Origin: Flavobacteriales bacterium
GTDB taxonomy: Bacteria > Bacteroidota > Bacteroidia > Flavobacteriales_G > Salibacteraceae
Reading direction: 5' to 3'
Assembly (NCBI GenBank): GCA_003499525.1
Contig: DNTB01000052.1
Location: 1 to 50,838, forward strand
Length of the DNA stretch: 50,838 bases
A model generated the notes under the pieces. It did not search any database, was not told the origin of the DNA, and worked only from the letters and a program-made list of their open reading frames with translations. This document shows, one piece after another, positions 1 to 7,579 of this stretch (position 1 is its first letter; each line of letters opens with the position of its first letter). A program made the position numbers and the translations under genes.

Positions 1-828
1 CTTGAGATGATTTCGGCTATTAAATCTAAAGTGATATTCGTCAAGGTATGATTGTAGGTGCGCCCTTGATATCTTGTGGTGGACACCTCGTATCCAGTTC
101 TTTAGGTTAAATATGTGCCAGTGTAGAAGTTTAAAGTTGTCGCCCTTGTTGGATAAGAACACCTCATGCCAGAAGTCTTTAGCCACGGGCTGATAGCCAC
201 TCCATCCATCTGTAGTTATTACGGCATCTTTGTGTACCATGTTTCTTAATCCTTTACCCAGAGATGTGGCCGAAAAATCATCAATCATATAGGCTCCTGC
301 GCGTTTTAGATACGCAGGCTTATCATCTTCAGGATATCCAACTTCAGCGGCAATCTGAATCTTTCTCTTCTTGCCTTTGCTTCTTCCTTTTCTTCCCGTT
401 TCTACTCCGCCTATCATGGCCTCGTCAACCTCTACATTATCTCTTAATGATTGGATGACTAGTGACTGCATCGCCCGCTGTACTTTACGCCTGAAGTACC
501 ATGCTGTTTCCTGATGTATTCCATACTGTCGGCTTATTTCACATGATGACATGCCTTTCTTCATCGTACTAAGCTGGTAGGTTATCATGAATGCTTTCTC
601 GATGGGAAATTTCAACTTATGAAACAATGTATTGGCCGTTGATGATTCATCGTAATGGCATCTTTGGCATTTTCTGTAATGCCATTTTCTCCCTTTTACC
701 CAATGAGGATGCTCACATTTAAGGCATTGATACCCTTGTGACCATTTTAAATCATATAGGTGCTGATAACAGGCCTCCCTGGTGCCATACTTCTGCATGA
801 ATTCTGTAATACTTGTGTAATTCTCCAT
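1..828 (-). mobile_element. IS1595/ISXO2-type transposase, C-terminus cut by window edge
   Basis: Translating the minus strand from the ATG at 826-828 gives 276 codons without a stop before the window edge. The protein begins with a zinc ribbon (Cys35, Cys38, Cys54, Cys57), followed by a helical region with a 'gmSSCEISRQYGIHQETAW' helix-turn-helix and then an RNase-H-like core. Candidate catalytic acids are Asp135 (in 'VEVDEAMIGG') and Asp207 (in 'ITTDGWSGY'), followed by an 'NLKNWIRGVHHKISRAHL' block with Asn241. This order (zinc ribbon, VDE, TDGW, H-x-N-x-K-x-WiRG) is that of IS1595-family transposases of about 300 residues, so only a short C-terminus should be missing. No frameshift is visible, so the gene may be intact. 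It reads leftward and is unrelated to the eCIS genes to its right. Confidence 0.88.
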
Positions 829-1013
829 AACTGCTACTTTTTTTCTAGTAGCTAAACAACTACCCCTTAATGTAGCCTATTTACGTTTGGGAACTAATCC
901 GTTAATCCGTTAACCTAAGTTGATCCCAAATATTCAAAAAGTATGTGGACTCAAGTGTGTCCTTGAATCATTATGTGCGTTAAACCATAGCGTTTCAATT
1001 GCTTTTGAATTGA
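829..1013. other. Intergenic region upstream of the transposase, probable IS end
   Basis: This stretch should contain the outer end of the insertion sequence. Just upstream of the transposase ATG is an imperfect palindrome (GCTAC at about 833, GTAGC at about 848). Read on the minus strand, GGGGTAGTTGTTTAG begins at about 866 and is a plausible terminal inverted repeat tip, but its partner lies outside the window so neither the repeat nor the target duplication can be checked. Nothing else is recognised here. Confidence 0.3.
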
Positions 1014-1523
1014 TCAGTTATGGAATACTACATACCCATTCAGCGAAGTAGCGATTAGGAGCCATATGACATAAGGCAGGATCAGGAGCGCTTTATATCC
1101 AATATAGGGCCAGGAAAAGTAAAGGAGGTATCCTACCAAAACAGTCAAAAGTGATATAACAAGCAGCCCAGCAGTTATTTGATGAAAATGAAAGAAAACC
1201 GGATTCCAGAGAACATTCAAGACCCACTGAACTGCAAAGAGGCCGATGAGCAACTTCTTGTTTTCAAAATATTGCCAGAAGAAAGCCATATAAACCGAAA
1301 AACAGATCATGATGAACGTCCAGGCAAAACCAAAAACCCACCCGGGTGGTGTCCATGGCGCTTTATTGAGGGCCATATACCAATCCGAGGGGACTCCCTT
1401 TCCGGTGAACAATCCGCCAATGGCCAGAGCTAAAAAATTCAGTATGAGAAAGACAACTGTACTCAGAACAACATTTCGATGCATCTCATCAAAGATGGAT
1501 AATTTGTGGCGAAAAGAAGTCAA
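1014..1523 (-). CDS. tspO: TspO/MBR family membrane protein
   Basis: A 169-residue, five-helix membrane protein of the TspO/peripheral benzodiazepine receptor family, which binds porphyrins and related ligands and is tied to oxygen, light or stress responses. The family hallmarks are present: 'APWTPPGWVFGFAWT' at residues 55-69, 'VLNVLWNPVFF' at 101-111, and the last helix 'LPYVIWLLIATSLNGY' at 149-164. Length is normal for bacterial TspO. The first ~15 residues before the first hydrophobic segment are slightly longer than usual, and Met14 is an alternative start. It is a single gene followed on the same strand side by a CIA30-family gene 40 bases away, possibly co-transcribed. The ligand and role in this organism cannot be read from the sequence. 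Confidence 0.9.
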   Translation of the reverse strand: MTSFRHKLSIFDEMHRNVVLSTVVFLILNFLALAIGGLFTGKGVPSDWYMALNKAPWTPPGWVFGFAWTFIMICFSVYMAFFWQYFENKKLLIGLFAVQWVLNVLWNPVFFHFHQITAGLLVISLLTVLVGYLLYFSWPYIGYKALLILPYVIWLLIATSLNGYVVFHN

Positions 1524-1562
1524 GCAAGTTTTGTTATCAATTGAGAGTTAATGACTCATTCA

Positions 1563-2102
1563 TCACATGCTTTTCTTCAACGCAATCTTATCCAATAAAA
1601 GACTAAACTTCTCCTCTCTCTTGTTCGCGATTAGAAAGGCTATTTTCTCGATATGATCATCTCCGAAATTGGGTTGATCTAACTTACGTCCCCGAAAGGA
1701 CGGATATAAATCTTTAAGATCTATTTCGATATTCTGCCATTCTCCTGAGGTCTGGAAATAGCTGATATAGGAATAATAATCACCTGAATTGGCTTTCAAT
1801 CTGAATTGATATCGTTTACTATCACCCTTTAGTCGTATGCTAATGGCGCTGTATTCCTTTATCTCTTTTCTCGAAAAATTATACCGTACAGAGGAAAACC
1901 CGCCATTGTTTTCAAGTGATACATTGCCTTCAAATACCCCATGTCCCTTGGGACTCAGGTAAAAATTTCCAGATGACGTCCCTCCCATCACTCCGTCGTC
2001 TACCACTTTCCATCCTTCAATCCCGGACGACTTATTGAAGTCGAAAATCAAAGGATTTGTTCCGATTACGAGCATTAATAATACTCCCAAAAAAACCTTC
2101 AT
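1563..2102 (-). CDS. CIA30-family (NDUFAF1-like) secreted protein
   Basis: A 179-residue protein with an N-terminal hydrophobic signal segment (residues 1-17) and a beta-sandwich domain of the CIA30 family, named after mitochondrial complex I intermediate-associated protein 30. The diagnostic segment 'GWKVVDDGVMGGTSSGNF' lies at residues 30-47, followed by 'FEGNVSLENNGGFSSVRY' at 57-74 and the 'iRLKGDSkrYQFRLka' strand. Bacterial members are mostly uncharacterised, and a link to respiratory complex I assembly is not established for them. It lies 40 bases upstream of tspO on the same strand, so the two may form an operon. Confidence is high for the family and low for the function. Confidence 0.85.
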   Translation of the reverse strand: MKVFLGVLLMLVIGTNPLIFDFNKSSGIEGWKVVDDGVMGGTSSGNFYLSPKGHGVFEGNVSLENNGGFSSVRYNFSRKEIKEYSAISIRLKGDSKRYQFRLKANSGDYYSYISYFQTSGEWQNIEIDLKDLYPSFRGRKLDQPNFGDDHIEKIAFLIANKREEKFSLLLDKIALKKSM

Positions 2103-2200
2103 TGCTATTGGCTTATTGATGTACTTTCTAATCTTAGATCAAACCAGGTTTAGACAGCTTTCTTTATTGAAGTGCAATCAATCCGAAATGAGCTTGTACG

Positions 2201-2476
2201 ATGAATAACAGTAAGGTATCTATAGTGTTTAACAGAGATACCGGTTTTTTTGAACCTCATGAATTTCAATTCCCGAATTGTTCTCCTCCTCCAGTAGATC
2301 GAAAAAGACACAAATTTGAATATTTCATGAAATGGTCAAATAAATATTTAGCTCCGCATGAACCGAACCATTTGCTTCTCGTTCAGGGGGAATCGAGCCA
2401 GGAGTTCAATCTGGACTTTAGTTTAGAATCTTCAAAACTGAATCCAAACATAACGGCACAACCGATCAACGAATAG
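2201..2476 (+). CDS. Hypothetical 91-aa protein
   Basis: A 91-codon frame starting at an ATG, with normal-looking codon use. It has a Pro/Cys segment ('FQFPNCSPPPVDRKRHKF') and an acidic, Ser/Asn-rich tail. There is no signal peptide, transmembrane segment or domain I recognise. It stands divergent from the CIA30 gene and immediately precedes a degraded Rhs-like stretch and the PAAR gene. It may be a small accessory gene of the injection-system locus, or a fragment of a larger lost gene. Function unknown, and reality of the gene is only moderately supported. Confidence 0.4.
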   Translation: MNNSKVSIVFNRDTGFFEPHEFQFPNCSPPPVDRKRHKFEYFMKWSNKYLAPHEPNHLLLVQGESSQEFNLDFSLESSKLNPNITAQPINE

Positions 2477-2480
2477 GAAT

Positions 2481-2645
2481 TATATTCGATCAGTTCGGTC
2501 GCAAAGCAACTTTCGTAGTGATTTAGGCTATACTGGTATTGATACGGATCAAGGAATTATTGACCTATGGGCGCGTATGAATCGGTGACTCTGAATCATG
2601 GTTCAACTCTTTCTCGAAGGCAAGCTGCTGGTCAAAAGAATTCTT
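2481..2645 (+). pseudogene. Degraded Rhs-repeat core remnant
   Basis: Plus-strand translation from 2511 reads 'FRSDLGYTGIDTDQGIID' followed by 'LWARMNR' and a stop. This resembles the Rhs/YD-repeat core signature (GYTG-x-x-x-D-x-x-GLIdl-x-ARmYDP-x-tGRFLS). The piece expected upstream ('DQFGRKAT', like 'YDaFGR') is in another frame at 2488-2511, and the piece expected downstream ('YESVTLNHGSTLSR', like 'YDPvTGrFLS') is in a third frame at about 2577-2618. The match therefore needs two frameshifts and the stretch would be a dead relic. Rhs genes often accompany VgrG and PAAR genes, which fits the position just beyond the PAAR gene. The similarity is short, so this is a tentative call. Confidence 0.4.
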
Positions 2646-2708
2646 TGAGGCTTGTACCATGAAGCAATTATCTAAAACTCATGTCAGAATAACATGGCAT
2701 CAAAGAGT

Positions 2709-3008
2709 CTAACCTCCAATCATAACTGTAGGAGAACCCAACACTATGCTACCCCCATGCTGTGTTTTATCCCCCATTCTTGCCGCCGGTTTTCCACCGA
2801 TGAACACGGTAGCGGATCCTGTTACAATGAAATCGGGAGGTCCCACACAAACACAAGTATCTACCAGCACCGCGGCCGGCAACCCCCCGATCAAAACAGT
2901 AGGTGAGCCCGGACCTACAATTGGCCCTCCCACATGCGGAATGGACGGATGTCCGGCACTTTGCTCCGGACAGATATGCTGATCTGTAATTCTGGCTGCT
3001 GCAGGCAT
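2709..3008 (-). CDS. PAAR-domain spike tip protein
   Basis: A 99-residue protein made almost entirely of one PAAR domain, the cone-shaped, metal-binding tip that sits on the VgrG/gp5-like spike of contractile injection systems (Afp10-like role). It begins 'MPAAARITDQHICPEQSAGH' and contains three 'GSxTVxIGGxPAA' type repeats (about residues 34-46, 64-77 and 91-99). His11, Cys13, Cys52, Cys54 and His84 are candidate metal ligands or structural cysteines. The gene is 12 bases downstream of the VgrG-like gene on the same strand, so spike and tip are co-transcribed. There is no C-terminal toxin extension, so this PAAR is a plain tip rather than an effector fusion. Confidence 0.92.
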   Translation of the reverse strand: MPAAARITDQHICPEQSAGHPSIPHVGGPIVGPGSPTVLIGGLPAAVLVDTCVCVGPPDFIVTGSATVFIGGKPAARMGDKTQHGGSIVLGSPTVMIGG

Positions 3009-3020
3009 ATTCTTATCCTT

Positions 3021-4805
3021 TTAGTTAATATTAACGATGGCTCCTTTAACATTCGTTTCTCCTGAAGCGGAAAGCTCAGCGGTTGCATTTCCCTTTGCTG
3101 AAAACCCGATCTGAGCAGTGTTTTCAATATGTAGACCTTCAACTGATACACTGGCTAATGCTTTTTGGGTAAGGTTGGCTCCTGCCTCTATTGTGATATT
3201 TTCCCTGGCTTTCAGGATAATATCTGAAGTGCTGTTTAAGACCATCCCCGAATCGTTCATCACGATGCTGTTTTGGTTTTGATCCTCCAGCTTCAAGCCT
3301 TTATCTTTATCACTTATCGTGAATTGATTCCCTGCCGGTGTTTTTATCGCAATGGTTTGGTCTTCATCATCGAATGCCAATTCCAGCTTGCTTCGTGTGC
3401 GAAAGGTTTTCTTGTTATTCTTCTCTTCCGGATTTTCCGGCGGCTTATTTGCGCTGCTGAATAATGATCCCAAAATCACCGGATAGCGGGGGTCATCGTT
3501 TAAAAAACCCAAAATAACTTCATCATGTACCTCGGGATAGAGGAAATGTCCAGAGCCGTTTGAAGCATAATTAGCACCCATTCGAGCCCAGATGTATTGG
3601 TTTTCCTGACGCAGTAAGGGGATTTTTACAAGTACCCTGAAATTCTTTTCAGGATCATCGTGTACCTGAACCACAGTGCCCGTTTGAAGACCACTTACAC
3701 CAGGAAGCAATCCCGAAGCCGGTTGCGCTGAAAAATGTTCAGGAGGATCACCCCATATTTCCAGCGGCATTCCAAATTCCACTTCGGTTTTCCATTGTCC
3801 ATTATCTAGCGTATGCGTAACCGAACTAATGAATACATTTCCATTGAACCGGTCTCCTACCCCTTTCAACTCAATCATTTCACCCGTTGCGGCAAGTGCG
3901 CTCCCCGCGAATTGTACATAGCCAGTAGTCCCGGAAAGTTTTGCACGCATATCCTGACCCGCAGCCCAACTGTTCAGCTCCTCCACTTTCAGGCTTCCGT
4001 TAGATTGCAGTTCGAGTTCGGGAAATTCTATGGCATCGGCCAGCATGGTTGCGGAAACATTGCCCGCTCTTTGAACATCTGCCCTTCCCGTGCCTTCGAT
4101 CACCTTTTGTGTGGTTTCGTCCCATGCATAAGCTTTGGCTTTATTGAACTGATGTGTGGCATCAATTTCAGCATTGAACTCATAAATGGAAAGACCTTGC
4201 TCAACGACCAATTCCGGCGTTTTCGAAATATCTGGTCTACCGACAGAGACTCTACCGCCATTTACCACAACCATTTGCCCATTGGCCTTGGCTCGGGTCA
4301 GAATGAAATCCCAATCGCTTGCATAATACTGCACCATCGATGGGTGCTTAGCTGAGGTGTTTTCGACCTCTGCAATTAAACCCGATTCCTTGATCAATGA
4401 AGCGATAATGTCACTATCGGTTTGATCCTTAAAACATTTGTTTTTTCGACCGAAGGTCATCTTTATGGCAGGATCGGAGCACTCCAACCTCAACTCTGAG
4501 CCCAAGGCATTTGACGAGACCCTATGCTTGCTGATGATCCCTTTGAAAATTGTTTCTTCTTTATTGTCGTATCCCGCTTTGATCTCAACCTGAGCACCCG
4601 GGATAAAGTCTGTCTTATTGCTAATTAAAAACTCTTCCCCCGTAACGTCTCCATCTACCAATACTATTCTTGCATAGGGAATTTGATTGACGGCATTTAC
4701 GGTTCGAATGCTTCTTACCGCGTATGAAGAATCAATAGCTCGACCTTCTAAAAGGATCGAAAAGATAGGGAGGTCATTGTTGAAGTTTATTGGAGATTGT
4801 GCCAT
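3021..4805 (-). CDS. VgrG-like spike/baseplate hub protein (Afp8-type)
   Basis: A 594-residue VgrG-type protein, the trimeric hub and needle of contractile injection systems. The N-terminal gp27-like part (about residues 1-350) includes 'DWDFILTRAKANGQMVVV'. The gp5-like OB-fold follows at about 370-452, with 'GTVVQVHDDPEKNFRVLVKI', 'WARMGANYASNG' and 'EVILGFLNDDPRYPVILGS'. The C-terminal 110 residues consist of short beta-strand repeats ('IAIKTPAGNQFTISDKD', 'DIILKARENITIEAGA') forming the spike helix. No lysozyme or effector domain is fused at the end. It is followed by the PAAR tip gene and lies divergent from the mscS gene. In Bacteroidota such genes occur both in T6SS and eCIS loci; the DUF4255 and two-tube neighbours point to eCIS. 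Confidence 0.92.
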   Translation of the reverse strand: MAQSPINFNNDLPIFSILLEGRAIDSSYAVRSIRTVNAVNQIPYARIVLVDGDVTGEEFLISNKTDFIPGAQVEIKAGYDNKEETIFKGIISKHRVSSNALGSELRLECSDPAIKMTFGRKNKCFKDQTDSDIIASLIKESGLIAEVENTSAKHPSMVQYYASDWDFILTRAKANGQMVVVNGGRVSVGRPDISKTPELVVEQGLSIYEFNAEIDATHQFNKAKAYAWDETTQKVIEGTGRADVQRAGNVSATMLADAIEFPELELQSNGSLKVEELNSWAAGQDMRAKLSGTTGYVQFAGSALAATGEMIELKGVGDRFNGNVFISSVTHTLDNGQWKTEVEFGMPLEIWGDPPEHFSAQPASGLLPGVSGLQTGTVVQVHDDPEKNFRVLVKIPLLRQENQYIWARMGANYASNGSGHFLYPEVHDEVILGFLNDDPRYPVILGSLFSSANKPPENPEEKNNKKTFRTRSKLELAFDDEDQTIAIKTPAGNQFTISDKDKGLKLEDQNQNSIVMNDSGMVLNSTSDIILKARENITIEAGANLTQKALASVSVEGLHIENTAQIGFSAKGNATAELSASGETNVKGAIVNIN

Positions 4806-4990
4806 TTTGATTGATTGAAGAATTATTGGAGTTCAATTTATGACTTTAGATGGTTCTTGTGTTTTCATGGTTAGGCCTTTGTTATTTAAACCGAAAACTT
4901 TCTTCAAAATCCAATCTCAGATCTCAAAGCTGGCTTTATATCCTTGTCTTTTTAGTACTTTCGACCACCTTAACATAATTTAAATGAACT

Positions 4991-5806
4991 ATGAATTTTG
5001 ACATTACAACGATTTGGAACATGGTGCTGGAATATGCTCCAATGGTACTAGGTGCTTTATTGACCATAATCATCGGCTTTTGGGTAGCTGGCTTTATAAC
5101 TAAAAGAGCCAGAAAAGCCATGGAAAAAAGGGAATTAGACCCGAGTTTGGTGCCCTTTTTATCATCTATGATAAGCGTAGGCATCAAAATAATGGTGCTA
5201 CTCAGCGCGGCAGGTATGTTTGGTTTCGAAGTAACCTCGTTCGTAGCCATCTTCGGAGCGCTCGCTTTTGCCATTGGTATGGCTTTACAAGGAAACCTAA
5301 GCCACCTGGCGGCCGGAATATTAATCCTATTCTTTAAGCCATTTCGAGTGGGGCACTTCATCGTGACTCAAGGCTACAGCGGAACGGTAAAAGAAATTCA
5401 AATTTTCAACACCATACTTACAACTTTGGACAATCGGGTTATCATCATTCCAAATGGTGCCATTACAAGCGGACCCATTGAAAACCTTACGGCAAACCCA
5501 ACGCGAAAAGTACCTATGACTTTTGGAATAGGATATTCAGATGATATTGACAAGGCCAGAAGAGTTATTGAAGAGGTCGCGAAAAGTTGTAAAGAAATAG
5601 ATCAGAGTCAACCCGTTGACATATTTGTAAGTGAATTGGGTGACAGCTCGGTCAATTTTGCAGTACGCCCTTGGGTTAAAACTGAAGACTATTGGACAGT
5701 TTATTTCTATATGCAAGAAGAAATTAAGAAAGCATTCGATAAAGAAGGTGTGGGCATCCCATTCCCACAAATGGATGTGCATGTCAAAGAAATGGCTAAG
5801 AGCTAA
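4991..5806 (+). CDS. mscS: Small-conductance mechanosensitive channel (MscS family)
   Basis: A 271-residue, MscS-sized channel that opens under membrane tension to release solutes during hypo-osmotic shock. Three transmembrane helices are visible at about residues 12-36, 56-78 and 82-118. The pore-lining third helix has the Gly/Ala-rich packing pattern ('FGALAFAIGMALQGNLSHL'), followed by 'FFKPFRVGHFI' and the beta domain ('TVKEIQIFNTILTTLDNRVI', 'IPNGAITSGPIEN'). The C-terminal alpha/beta cage ends with 'GVGIPFPQMDVHVKE'. The gene sits between the two divergent halves of the injection-system locus and has its own strong terminator, suggesting independent transcription. Whether it serves the locus or is a bystander is unknown. 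Confidence 0.95.
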   Translation: MNFDITTIWNMVLEYAPMVLGALLTIIIGFWVAGFITKRARKAMEKRELDPSLVPFLSSMISVGIKIMVLLSAAGMFGFEVTSFVAIFGALAFAIGMALQGNLSHLAAGILILFFKPFRVGHFIVTQGYSGTVKEIQIFNTILTTLDNRVIIIPNGAITSGPIENLTANPTRKVPMTFGIGYSDDIDKARRVIEEVAKSCKEIDQSQPVDIFVSELGDSSVNFAVRPWVKTEDYWTVYFYMQEEIKKAFDKEGVGIPFPQMDVHVKEMAKS

Positions 5807-5835
5807 TTAAGAATACGAGAATTCATTTTTTGAGA

Positions 5836-5873
5836 AAGCATTTTCACTTTTACGGTGGAAATGCTTTTTTTTT
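5836..5873 (+). terminator. Rho-independent terminator of mscS
   Basis: A 12-bp stem (5836-5847 with 5855-5866, one T-G wobble) around a 7-base loop is followed by a run of T residues through 5873. It ends the mscS transcript and separates it from the DUF4255-led operon, whose own promoter must lie in 5874-5936. Confidence 0.88.
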
Positions 5874-5936
5874 GAAGAACTTCGGAATCTTTCTTGAATA
5901 ATTAATCAGTCACATAATAATTAAACACCAATATTT

Positions 5937-6527
5937 ATGATCGATCAAGCCGTTTATTTTATATCAGGTTTTCTCAACAATGAATTAAGATTAGCTCTGG
6001 GTATAGACGAATCCAGGGTTATGGTTAGCAACTTGGTCGACCCAGATGGCTCGCCTGCTTCAAAAATCAAAAACAAAATTGTAATCACTGTCATAAACAT
6101 CGAGCACGAAACGGCGAGACTATCACCTGAGGTTCAACAAAGTGGTCAAGACAATGCATTTGGTAGAGGTATTTTTCCGGTCCATTTGAATTTGCACCTC
6201 CTTGTTTCTGCCCACTGCAATTCCGAGAACTATATGGAGGCTTTAAAGATGCTTTCTACGGTTATTGGCGTTTTTCAATCTCAAGCTCATTTTACCCCGA
6301 GAAATTATCCCGATCTGCCAGAGTCTTTGAATCAGCTAAGCTGTGAATTGTACAACCTTTCTCTCGAGCAGCAAAGCCATGTTTGGAGTGCCTTAGGGGT
6401 AAAACAAGTGCCTTTTGTGGTTTACAAACTGCGAATGATATCTAATGGTGGAGGTGCAAAAACTCGCCAAATATCTGGCGTAACCGATCAACAAACCTCT
6501 GTCATTGAACAATCCAAAAAATCATGA
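5937..6527 (+). CDS. DUF4255 family eCIS protein (Afp16/Pvc16-like)
   Basis: A 196-residue protein of the DUF4255 family, which includes Afp16/Pvc16, the cap or terminator protein that ends the tube and sheath of extracellular contractile injection systems. Visible family features are the N-terminal helix 'MIDQAVYFISGFLNNEL', the strand 'KIVITVINIEHE' with a following variable loop, 'PVHLNLHLLVSAH', and 'EALKMLSTVIGVFQSQAHFT'. Length is typical (about 180-230). Its TGA overlaps the ATG of the next gene (ATGA), indicating translational coupling. It opens a six-gene operon with sheath and tube genes. DUF4255 is one of the best markers separating eCIS from T6SS and phage tails. Confidence 0.9.
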   Translation: MIDQAVYFISGFLNNELRLALGIDESRVMVSNLVDPDGSPASKIKNKIVITVINIEHETARLSPEVQQSGQDNAFGRGIFPVHLNLHLLVSAHCNSENYMEALKMLSTVIGVFQSQAHFTPRNYPDLPESLNQLSCELYNLSLEQQSHVWSALGVKQVPFVVYKLRMISNGGGAKTRQISGVTDQQTSVIEQSKKS

Positions 6528-7561
6528 GCCTTAGATATCATAAATGGCTAACCCTTGAAATAACCCATTCCTATTTTGGTCCGGAAGGACTAAATGCATA
6601 CCTAGTTTCTCCATTAGAAAGCACCGGGAATCTTATGAAATCCTATCGAATTATGGCCAGAAAGAACGGAAACAAAATCGAGTTCTATATAGGACTTGAA
6701 AATGGAGCAGCGCTGGATTTGGCAGCCGCACTTGAAGGTCTTGGTTTTTTAAGCTTTAAGCTTGAATCTGATGATCCCTCCTTTTTTAACTACACCCATA
6801 TCGATCTACCAAAAGAGAATACAACCTATGTTTTTAGAACAATTCCGGGGCAGAACTCACTCCAAAAAACTTCTATCCCAAACGATACTGAAAATCCAGA
6901 ATTCATTCCTCTCAAACCAGCGCGATTTATCGTCCAGCTTCCTGCGCAGGCATCGATCTTAGAAATTAAGAATGAAGATGGAGAAAGCATAGTGCAACAA
7001 GCTATTGATAATGAAACGGGCCAACAGGTTGTTATTGATTTAAGTCTTCAAGAAGAAAGACTTTACCAACTTTTAGTTAATAATGAGGTTCAAGAACAAT
7101 TCTTTTTGGTCAAAGGCGATTTCAAAAGAGGGTCTTTAGGTTTAATCCATTTAAATATCTCAGAGATACTTCAGAATCAAGTTCCTGAGCTTACGTATTC
7201 ATTGCCTTTTCAAGCGCGCAATGTATACTGGGAATACTTGATAGTACCATCCCCTTCGAATGAATTAACAATACATAAAATGGAGGTTACCGGAAGCTCA
7301 CAGGAAACCTACATAGGTCCCGTTGAAAGCGTACTTCATCAAGGGAAAAAAGCACTGGTTTTTACCAGCCCCACACCTCTTCCATTGAGCCATAAGTTAG
7401 AAACCCATCCCAAGCTGGAATTAAAATACACCGATCAATTCTCAAATACACCAAAAGATTTGATCATTTCATTGCCCTCTCATGATCGAAATACAATAGG
7501 AAGGTATCAAGAAGGAACAAATAAAGGGTCTTATTATTCACAAGCGATAGTATATATATAA
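6524..7561 (+). CDS. Unrecognised 345-aa protein in eCIS operon
   Basis: I do not recognise a family. The 345-residue product has no signal peptide or transmembrane helix, so it is probably cytoplasmic until assembly. It looks beta-rich throughout, with a central segment 'RFIVQLPAQASILEIKNEDG' and a later part ('LTYSLPFQARNVYWEYLIVP', 'LELKYTDQFSN') resembling Ig-like or jelly-roll strands. The start is coupled by ATGA overlap to the DUF4255 gene and the sheath gene follows 18 bases later, so it is almost certainly made in stoichiometry with structural components. Possible roles are an adaptor, cap partner or external decoration. The coupling to the Afp16-like gene makes a cap-related role the simplest guess. 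Confidence 0.75.
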   Translation: MSLRYHKWLTLEITHSYFGPEGLNAYLVSPLESTGNLMKSYRIMARKNGNKIEFYIGLENGAALDLAAALEGLGFLSFKLESDDPSFFNYTHIDLPKENTTYVFRTIPGQNSLQKTSIPNDTENPEFIPLKPARFIVQLPAQASILEIKNEDGESIVQQAIDNETGQQVVIDLSLQEERLYQLLVNNEVQEQFFLVKGDFKRGSLGLIHLNISEILQNQVPELTYSLPFQARNVYWEYLIVPSPSNELTIHKMEVTGSSQETYIGPVESVLHQGKKALVFTSPTPLPLSHKLETHPKLELKYTDQFSNTPKDLIISLPSHDRNTIGRYQEGTNKGSYYSQAIVYI

Positions 7562-7579
7562 ACACTTAAACACATATCC

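Noticed and set aside
995..1020. Hairpin TCAATT-gcttttg-AATTGA downstream of tspO as a terminator
   Set aside because: Short AT-only stem with no T-run on the relevant strand.
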